Both the position numbers and the translations under genes were made by a program. A stretch of 64,000 nucleotides of DNA from Aquatica leii. Taxonomy: Eukaryota > Arthropoda > Insecta > Coleoptera > Lampyridae. The DNA lies in the NCBI GenBank assembly GCA_035610365.1, contig CM069435.1, positions 63,981,389 to 64,045,388 on the forward strand. The letters are read 5' to 3'. Below are positions 57,150-64,000 of this stretch, piece after piece. The notes beneath the pieces were generated by a model. That model ran no database searches and was not told the origin of the DNA. It saw only the letters and a program-made list of their open reading frames with translations. The first letter of the stretch is position 1; each line of letters starts with the position of its first letter.

Positions 57150-57720
57150 GAAGATTGGTTTAAGGTTTTGTGATCGGAAGAATCCAATTTTGAAGTATTT
57201 GAATCAAAACGTAAAATTTTAGTTCGGCGTACTGTAAGAGAAAAGATGTTGACAACTTGCATTGTACAGACGGCAAAGCATGGTGGTGGATCAGTTATAA
57301 TGTGGAGATGTTTTTCTTTAGGAGAGACCAGGGATTTAATAAAAATAGGTAAAATAATAAAAAAAGAGCAATATAAAAGAATTCTTAAACACCATGCAGT
57401 TTGATCTGGCTTGAGAATTATTGATCGTCAATTTATATTTCAACAGGACAATGACCCAAAACACAATTCTGAGCTTTGTAGAGGTTATTTGGAAGACTTA
57501 GAGAAGATAATTTAAAAAACAAGTTTTGGCCAGTTCAATCGCCAAACTACTGTGACGAAGTTGACAAAAAGGTAAGAAATATGTGTCCTACATGCGTAAA
57601 CAATCTTTCTACTCTAATGCAAGAATCTTGAATTAATATTTCACCAATATCCAGAATGCCTCATTTATGTGCAACGATTATCAGAGCTCGCGGAAATTTA
57701 TTTAACGCAAAGTCTATTTA
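57150..57720 (+). pseudogene. Tc1-like transposase relic
   Basis: The plus strand shows WFKVL, ESKRKILVRRTVREKM, TAKHGGGSVIMWRCFSL, RDLIKIGKIIKKEQYKRIL and FIFQQDNDPKHNSELCRGYL, the central and second-Asp motifs of Tc1-type (DD34E) transposases. A frameshift then gives FWPVQSPNYCDEVDKKVRN, where the catalytic Glu of the NPIE motif has been lost with a short deletion. The helix-turn-helix domains and first Asp are not recognisable. It lies between the two copies of repeat C, suggesting that repeat C copies are, or were captured as, the non-coding ends of this element. Confidence 0.85.
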
Positions 57721-57896
57721 AAAAATAGATTAAATATATGTATATTGTTAATAGTTTATTTAAAATGTTTTTAAAACGCCATCCTGCGGTACAAATACCA
57801 CGTATGATAATATAGAAAATTATAAATTAGTACAGAAAGTATAAAAGTTGTCATGTGATGGCGTTAATTACTTATGTAATTTTTTACATTTTTATT

Positions 57897-58300
57897 TTCC
57901 TATAAAGCAAATACAACGATCGCCATTTTTTTTCAAAATTTTTTTTGCATAATTTTACGTTTCAAGGTCTCCTAAATCAGAAAAAAGTATTTTTGATATA
58001 TAATTTTGTACGTATGTAAATTAGTTGAATTACTTTTACAGTTTCTTATAGACACAATTCTTCCGAACAATTTATTCAAACAAAAAAATTTTCTAACATT
58101 ACCAGTTTATTAGATAGTTTCTTTATAATTTAAAATAAATTCACAAATATACTCTGGGTTCGAATCCTGCCTGAAAGCAATATCGAAGCGTACAAAATAG
58201 AGGGGTTAGTCAATATGACAACATAAGTTTAATTTGCCATATTTTGATTAAATATTTAATGAAATCGAGGAGTAAAATTTAAAAAAATTATAGCATGCTA
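57897..58300 (+). repeat. Dispersed repeat C, copy 2 (shorter form)
   Basis: Direct copy of 56142-56790 lacking about 150 bp near its start and other internal segments. It carries a perfect GGTTCGAATCC B-box-like motif near 58160. About 80 percent identical by eye in the aligned parts. Confidence 0.85.
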
Positions 58301-59796
58301 GGAAGTCAATACAAACGTGTATATATCTCTTCAAAGTGGTTTTATGATAACATAACCTTAAAAAAAATATGTAGACATTCCTACGTAATTTCTTATAGGA
58401 AAGTCATGTGGTAACCACACCAGTTTTTCAAATAAGTATCTATTTTTATTATTTTTATTTTTATTAAATTACACCAGGGGCTCACATGGTATTATATACG
58501 CAAGCATATATTTGTACAAAAATATAAAAAAATGATTTTAATAAATGAATAGCAATTCTTCGTTTTTATTATTATTTTATCTCAAAATCTGCATACTATT
58601 GTAAGTAACTTTGTCATGTAAATATAGTATGATCTACTCATGAACATAATCAAATTGCTTAGTTAAATTTGCAAATTTACCATAATAAAGAGTACGGAAT
58701 TGTAGTCCACGTACTTGAAGAATGTCAAGCAAAGTGTCAAAGTACCAATGGTGCCTAATATTAAACTCATAAATTATCAGTAACGCAATCGCGACTGAAG
58801 TTTTCCTACTTTTTCTTCTTTTATTACATTAACGATATGTAAACGAATCTCTTAATATAAGTGATCGTTTAAATAATTGCAAAAATTAGTGCAACGTCCA
58901 TCTGAAAAGAAATCTAAATTAAACCGGCGGTATAGCCTTAATAAAAAAAAAATAATAATGTTATGATGTTTAATTCACTGTTCTAAGAACTAGACCTGTC
59001 TTCTTAGTAATTTGCTGACACTAAAAAGAAATATAAATAATAAATAATGTTGTTAAATAAGACGTAGTTTAATTAAGTAATTATTCTAAGAACTGCGCAT
59101 CATTTGCAAAATAACTCTTAAAGAAGACGTATTTACGATGTTTAAATGAGGTAATGTTACGTACGTCAGCTATAATCATCTTCAAAACATCTTCTAAACA
59201 AAATAAAATTACTTTATGTAACCGATAAAAATAAATAAATAAACATGTTAAAGCTTATTTTTTTAAACGTTTTCGTTTTTGCTAGCTTTTTAACAAAATT
59301 GGTCACAACTGTTTTAAAAGCTCTATGCTCTTATTTCAACTACAATCAGCGTTGTGTCAAATTTGCCATTTTTCATAACTTTTCGTGTTTGTATATGCTC
59401 TCTTTAATTTTTGTCTCACGCTAGAAAATTTTAGTTTCAGATACAATATGTTCTAGGAGACATCGCAAGTTTTTCACTATATTTAAGACAAAAACAATCG
59501 GTACCATAATCTTACCGCTTCTCCGCACCATTAGTTTTGTTCCTCTTAACTAACTTGTTAGCAATGTTTTACGACATATGTTAGGAGAATATGATTTATT
59601 TTGACCCTTTACTTTGACTCCAAAATAAAGCTCGTAAACTTTCGTACAAGTTGGGTGAAAGTACGTTTTTAGAATTGTGTATCCTCACACATATAACAAA
59701 ATCTGTTGACGTTATGTACGCACTGCTTAAGCATTGTACGGTAATACCTCGTTTATGGTTAGGGATGCGTATATAATAATAAATAAAATTGGAAAT
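58301..59796. other. AT-rich non-coding DNA
   Basis: No gene recognised. Two copies of TTCTAAGAACT lie at 58980-59095. Confidence 0.4.
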
Positions 59797-59922
59797 AGTA
59801 TATTGTATAACGAGTAAGGAATGGTTGTCATTGCCAATAAGAAAATTTGAAACCCAGCCGAAGGCGAGGTTGGCAATTCGCACGAGTTGGCAATACACAT
59901 TCCTTACGAATTATACACTACT
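59797..59922. repeat. Hairpin MITE-like element
   Basis: The arms are 59797-59837 (starting AGTATATTGTATAACG and holding GTAAGGAATG and ATTGCCAA) and 59887-59922 (complementary, starting TTGGCAATAC). The loop holds a GC-richer AGCCGAAGGCGAGG and a second TTGGCAA copy. The short minus-strand open frame through it has no known motif. Confidence 0.75.
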
Positions 59923-61731
59923 TTTCTACGACTCTATATTTAATTAGTAATCAAAGTTAAACAGAAATTTACGAAAAAAAATAACCCAGAAAATAAATAA
60001 ACTAATTTAAAAATTTGTATTGGTAATACCTACAATGACAATTAAAAAATTATGTCAAAATTTGTATTTATTTTATGTCAACTTAACAGCGTTTATACTA
60101 TTAGTTATCTGTTACTATTATTTAATTCTTGTTTTTTACTCATCCCTAGTTAAAGAAATTGTGAGTGTAATTTACTTGCTTTGAATACATGCAATTTTAG
60201 TAAACTTCAAATCATTTAGTATTTGAATTTTTTTAAATACATTAATTTCAAGCATAACCTAATATGAATGAGCTGTAGTTTAAAAAGTACTAATTATTCA
60301 ATGACAAGATTTTGATTTTGCAGCCAGTAAATTAAAGAAATCTATTCATGTCGAAGCCTAAATCGTTAACAATGTCGTCAAATTCTGAAAAATGTTGATA
60401 TGATAGTTTTTCCTATAAGCTTCAACCGAATAACATGTGGATGTGACTTACAAAGTAAATAAGGTAGGTTTGTGAATGTTTAAAGATAATTTGTACATAA
60501 TAGGTGTTATTCTTAAGAATGAAGCTTTCGGAACTAAGCAGGTAATAAGAACATCGTAGTTAAATAATTGAAAAAAATTCCTTTTAGAAAATGCAAGCTA
60601 GTTAATTATTCTGATGGATCAAATATGCTGTAATAATCTTTACTGAAAAATTAGTTTAAATATGAGAAATGAATTGTTAACAAACACATTGTAGGTAAAA
60701 GGAAACAAGTGATTTAGTGCTTTTGCTTATAATTACATCTAAATATATAGTTTTTTCAATGTATAAACCAGTGGTTTGCAATAGTCTTGTAACAATTGAT
60801 TATATTTATGTTTATCTTGTGTTATTTCTTATCACGTAAGTCCAAAGTGTTTGTGATTAAATTTTTAACAAGGTAACGACAATGTGCGAATGAATTATTT
60901 TTATAAGATTATAATATAATATGTAGTGAAAGTATACATAAATAATTATGAAAACTCCATTAATATAAGGATAAATAATAAAAAACAGATATCAGTCATG
61001 CACGAAGGAAACATTTTGGTATCTTGCAGCTATCGATGAACGCCCAAAGATAATTGGTTACTTCTGAATTATCATGCAGTTGAAAAAACTGATAAATTTT
61101 GTAATAAATACTAACTTCTTTAAGTTAATTTGAGCATGTTATTATAAAATGAGTAATTTTATTTCAAGGATTGGATTACTTAATCTGTTTGACACTGCAA
61201 AAGCAAAAGTTCGATAAATTACTATTAACATTTCCTTCCCATCAAGAACCACCCTGCAAGAAAAGAAGTAGTTAGTTTGCAAATTAGAAATTTTTACTTA
61301 TTCTAATTACTTTGAACTTCTAAAATGTATTTACATTTCATTAGAAGAAAGTCACTAAATGTCAACGATTACGAACATAACCTAAAATATGTAATTTATA
61401 AACCACACTTTTTATGCTATAAAACTAATGAAATACCTTTTACATGACCCTCGATGATTTTGTTTTCAAATTTTATAATTTGTGATGCAGGGAATATTTG
61501 TAAAAGTCTAAATTATGTTCTTATAATTCATTATCCTGTACGTTAATAGGTTTGACGCAATTAAACATACAATGTATCGTATTGTCTGTTAGTCGTAGAA
61601 AAACATATTTTAAAGTACAAAATTTATTATGCTTGTATTTATTACGAAATTATAGGTTATGCGTAAATTAACTGACAAGTTTTAAAGATTTTAATTTTTG
61701 ACAAGAATTTATCAATGGTCGATTGCGCTGC
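59923..61731. other. AT-rich non-coding DNA
   Basis: No gene or element end recognised. Confidence 0.45.
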
Positions 61732-62522
61732 TTATCTCTTTTTTCGTAATAACTTACTATAATATTTTAAGGGAATTAACACATTTCTTTTTACAGCACA
61801 GCTTCGCGCCAAATCTGAATCATTTTTGGACAAAATATCTAGCGAATTAGACACCTGACTCAGGCAATTAGACAATATTTTTGTAGTTAAAACTTTAACC
61901 GGCGGCACTTCTACATCGATATCAGAATTGGCATCTTCTCTTACCAAATTTTATTTGCTCAGTTCTTGCAATTTTTCATTTGTTAGCGGGTTGTCGTTGC
62001 CTACATGTAGTAGTAATGCCTGAATATCATCAACGTCATTAAAATGTTAGTGGTGTTCCATTTCAACAAGTTAATTTTGAATATAATTAGCAAGCTTCGA
62101 TTCTTTTTCTAAATTGAGTCTTACTTTCTTCAAAGCCGTTTTATTGCATTGTTCTGATACTTCATCTTAAGATCGTTGGATATTATAGATAGCATGCAAT
62201 AGCCTTTTTGTTAAACTTCCATATCACTGGTAAATTAGACTTGTAAAAACTTTTCATATCCCGTGGATTTTCCGAATGATAAATCAGCATTGGTTTCAGT
62301 TTTAAATTTACCAATGCATTACTGTCTCGTGACAGAGTTAAGCAATCCTTCGCAGCTTTAAACCCTGACGCCGTTCTCTCTTCTTGTGATTGTGTTTCTA
62401 TTTATTCTGAAAATTTCAGCACTAGTTATGCAAATGTTGCGAATTTCAGCTCTACGTTAAAAATTTTCAAATCATCCACGTGATGCTGAAAACTGTTCTT
62501 CATTGTTTCCTTCTTCTTGGTA
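61732..62522 (-). pseudogene. Tigger-type pogo transposase relic
   Basis: On the minus strand from about 62515: EEQFSASRG-FENF-RRAEI, where Trp-to-stop changes break the CENPB-type DNA-binding motif (AS.GWF..F..R). Then SGFKAAKDCLTLSRDSNALV and LKLKPMLIYHSENPRD, SNLPVIWKFNKKA, the start of the DDE domain as in Tigger/jerky-type proteins. The stretch between (with the first Asp) and the region after KKA (with the second Asp) are deleted. FNDVDDIQALLLHVGND and LTNEKLQEL continue as the C-terminal region, and 61947-61732 ends SKLLRKKR. It is a third, distinct pogo-superfamily lineage in this window. Confidence 0.8.
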
Positions 62523-62940
62523 TTTTAAGAAGTTAAATAAACTTCTCAACGTTTTCTACAATCCTACTTTGTGTGGAATTAATTTTTTTTATTAGTCACG
62601 TTGTGGTTTTCAACGGATGTTTTTATTTTCTTTGGCTGGCTTAATTGATGAAATAGTTGAGTAAGACAATCATGTTTGTAGTAATACTGGATTTTTTTTT
62701 CACCTTTTTCTATTCGATTCATTATGCTTTATTTTGTTTCTTCATTAATTATTGATGTAAAGAGCGTATAACCAATGTCGTGAAACTAATTGACTTGTTA
62801 CTAAAAATTCGGTTTTGTTTCGATCTAGAATACTCTGTTTTGTAGTTTCGAAGAGCTAGTCAAATTTCGTTTATAAAAATACAAATGTATGACTAGCTAT
62901 TTGTTACAAGCTTTATGTCATACGAACCTTGCACGGCCAA
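62523..62940. other. Non-coding, flank of the Tigger relic
   Basis: Possibly more degraded transposon sequence; nothing certain. Confidence 0.4.
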
Positions 62941-62949
62941 CTCACACAG

Positions 62950-63090
62950 TCGGAGGTAGGGGAGGTTCACAGGAAGTATGCTTAAGGGCGCCAGATCTGG
63001 TCCAAGATAACACTGCTGCCTCGATCACGACAGACGATCCAAACTTGTAACTCAATTTGAGGTTCGTAATCCTTATTACTCTGATGTTCA
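62950..63090 (-). other. Candidate minus-strand exon (weak)
   Basis: A GC-richer stretch open on the minus strand (YKFGSSVVIEAAVLSWTRSG to CEPPLPPTV) ends at a donor-like GTGAGT (62946-62951 region). A possible acceptor (ACATCAG) lies near 63090 after a pyrimidine-rich run. Motif unknown, and the base before the donor is not the preferred G. Confidence 0.3.
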
Positions 63091-63655
63091 AGTAGCCAAA
63101 ATTAGTTAATAGATAACGATAATCACAGGAAAAAGAAAAATAACAAGAGAGATTAACAATTATAATCACTTTAATGTATTAACGTTGAATACTAATAAGA
63201 ATATATGAAATTTCTGCACCTCTCAATGCTCGAATGGTTTCCACGTAGAATTAACAAATATCACAGTTTTAATGTAGTAGCGCAGTAGATTGACAATTAT
63301 ACGCTAAAAGCGCAATCCTTAAATATTAGCATGACTAATAATTTTCGTTAACAAGTGTAGAAAACTTTGATTTCACAATACATAAGATTTACTAGATTAT
63401 ATCGAAGTTCTAATACATGAATGCCCGTAGTAGCGGCAACACACACTACACATTGACGTTAGGTCGAAACGAACAGCACAGAAAAGGTCGAAGTAAATAT
63501 TTTTCACACACACAGCATGCGATACAGTAAAGTGAATGATTACAGTTACATTTTTGGTATATAAGCATTAAATATAATTACGGTCGTTAATATTGATCAA
63601 AATTCTGTGAGTAACTTTCGTGAAAACGATATAAAAATTAAGTAAATAAACTCAC

Positions 63656-63703
63656 CCGAAGTCCAGTTTCCACTTCGAAGAAAACGTTTTCCCCTCCAGC
63701 GGC
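63656..63703 (-). CDS. Candidate 48-bp microexon
   Basis: On the minus strand an acceptor-like ATTATTACAG ends at 63704 and a strong donor-like GTGAGT begins at 63655. The 48 bp between are GC-rich against an AT-rich background and are a multiple of three. In phase 0 they encode AAGGENVFFEVETGLR; the other phases are also open (phase 1 PLEGKTFSSKWKLDFG). I do not recognise the gene. If real, it is an in-frame cassette exon of a minus-strand host gene with large introns. Confidence 0.45.
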
Positions 63704-64000
63704 CTGTAATAATTATTTAAAAGCAAATCGTGTCACACACCAACTCACGAAGAATAGTAAGCTACAAAATTTGTATTAATAACTCATTAAGTATTATATA
63801 AAAACCCGTGTATCGAATACTGTAGGTAGTAATTCAGAACAGGTGGCTGATAACACAATCGACTTCTATTCCCCAAAGCAGCATCTACGACGCAGTGTTC
63901 GACGAGACCTCAATGTTATTTAAGTAGCAGGCCCTCACAACAGCTTATATGCTCGGTAGCATTATTCATTAATGGTACTTATGCATCCTTATTACTGCTT
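63704..64000. other. Window edge, composition less AT-rich
   Basis: The last few hundred bases have less extreme composition than the rest (for example 63860-63960). No specific exon can be supported beyond the candidate at 63656-63703. Confidence 0.35.

Noticed and set aside
56560..58175. tRNA gene suggested by GGTTCGAATCC and GGTTCAAATCC
   Set aside because: The T-stem does not pair well, and no A box, anticodon arm or acceptor stem is found upstream; both copies lie in a dispersed repeat.

Overview
The window is a stretch of strongly AT-rich eukaryotic DNA that is almost entirely non-coding sequence and transposon remains. Spliceosomal introns inside transposase genes, and the particular mix of element families (pogo elements with a C-terminal zinc finger, Crypton tyrosine recombinases, a Phantom-type MULE, DUF4817-type mariner relatives, an IS630-Tc1-mariner element with a very long D-E spacing, piggyBac, Tigger, ZMYM1-like hAT, non-LTR and Ty3-like retroelements), point to an arthropod, most likely an insect. 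The order cannot be fixed from the sequence. I see no complete host gene, rRNA, tRNA, CRISPR array or operon. The only hints of host coding sequence are candidate minus-strand exons in the last kilobase, above all a 48-bp stretch with good splice sites at 63656-63703. The whole window could be intron or intergenic DNA of a large gene, but that is inference.

Layout, left to right. 1-4150: AT-rich DNA with a decayed MULE-like terminus near 1.75-1.95 kb. 4153-5329: MULE (Phantom-like) with ~130-bp terminal inverted repeats and transposase remnants. 5827-8495: minus-strand LTR retrotransposon with two ~400-bp LTRs, primer-binding site, gag and protease, but no reverse transcriptase or integrase. 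9470-10174: DUF4817-type mariner relative. 14.4-18.3 kb: nested cluster of a 617-bp hAT element with perfect 8-bp target duplication, a Crypton fragment, and a pogo element inserted at the 5' end of the Crypton. 19470-21673: the best preserved element, a Sailor-like (DD82E-type) transposon with 34-bp inverted repeats, TA duplication, two tiny introns and one nonsense codon. 23.26-24.0 kb: second Crypton with two introns, followed by a 97-bp tandem array; a second, ~155-bp array lies at 27.4-28.0 kb.

31.5-34.2 kb: Ty3-like pol fragment split by a second pogo element. 35.3-36.3 kb: another DUF4817-type transposase. 38.0-38.4 kb: second Sailor-like fragment. 43.0-44.7 kb: hAT transposase. 44724-46006: TTAA-flanked inverted-repeat element. 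47.0-48.3 kb: LINE. 53.0-55.6 kb: piggyBac. 56.1-58.3 kb: Tc1 relic between two direct copies of another repeat. 61.7-62.5 kb: Tigger relic. The rest is low-complexity AT-rich DNA, hairpin repeats and minisatellites.

No element appears to encode a fully intact protein. The most informative items are the near-intact Sailor-like element, the two independent Cryptons, the gag-protease-only LTR element with a single UAG between gag and protease, the nested insertion cluster at 14-18 kb, and the microexon candidate at the right edge. I found nothing that I can defend as a new functional system. All family assignments rest on reading protein motifs by eye, without database searches.
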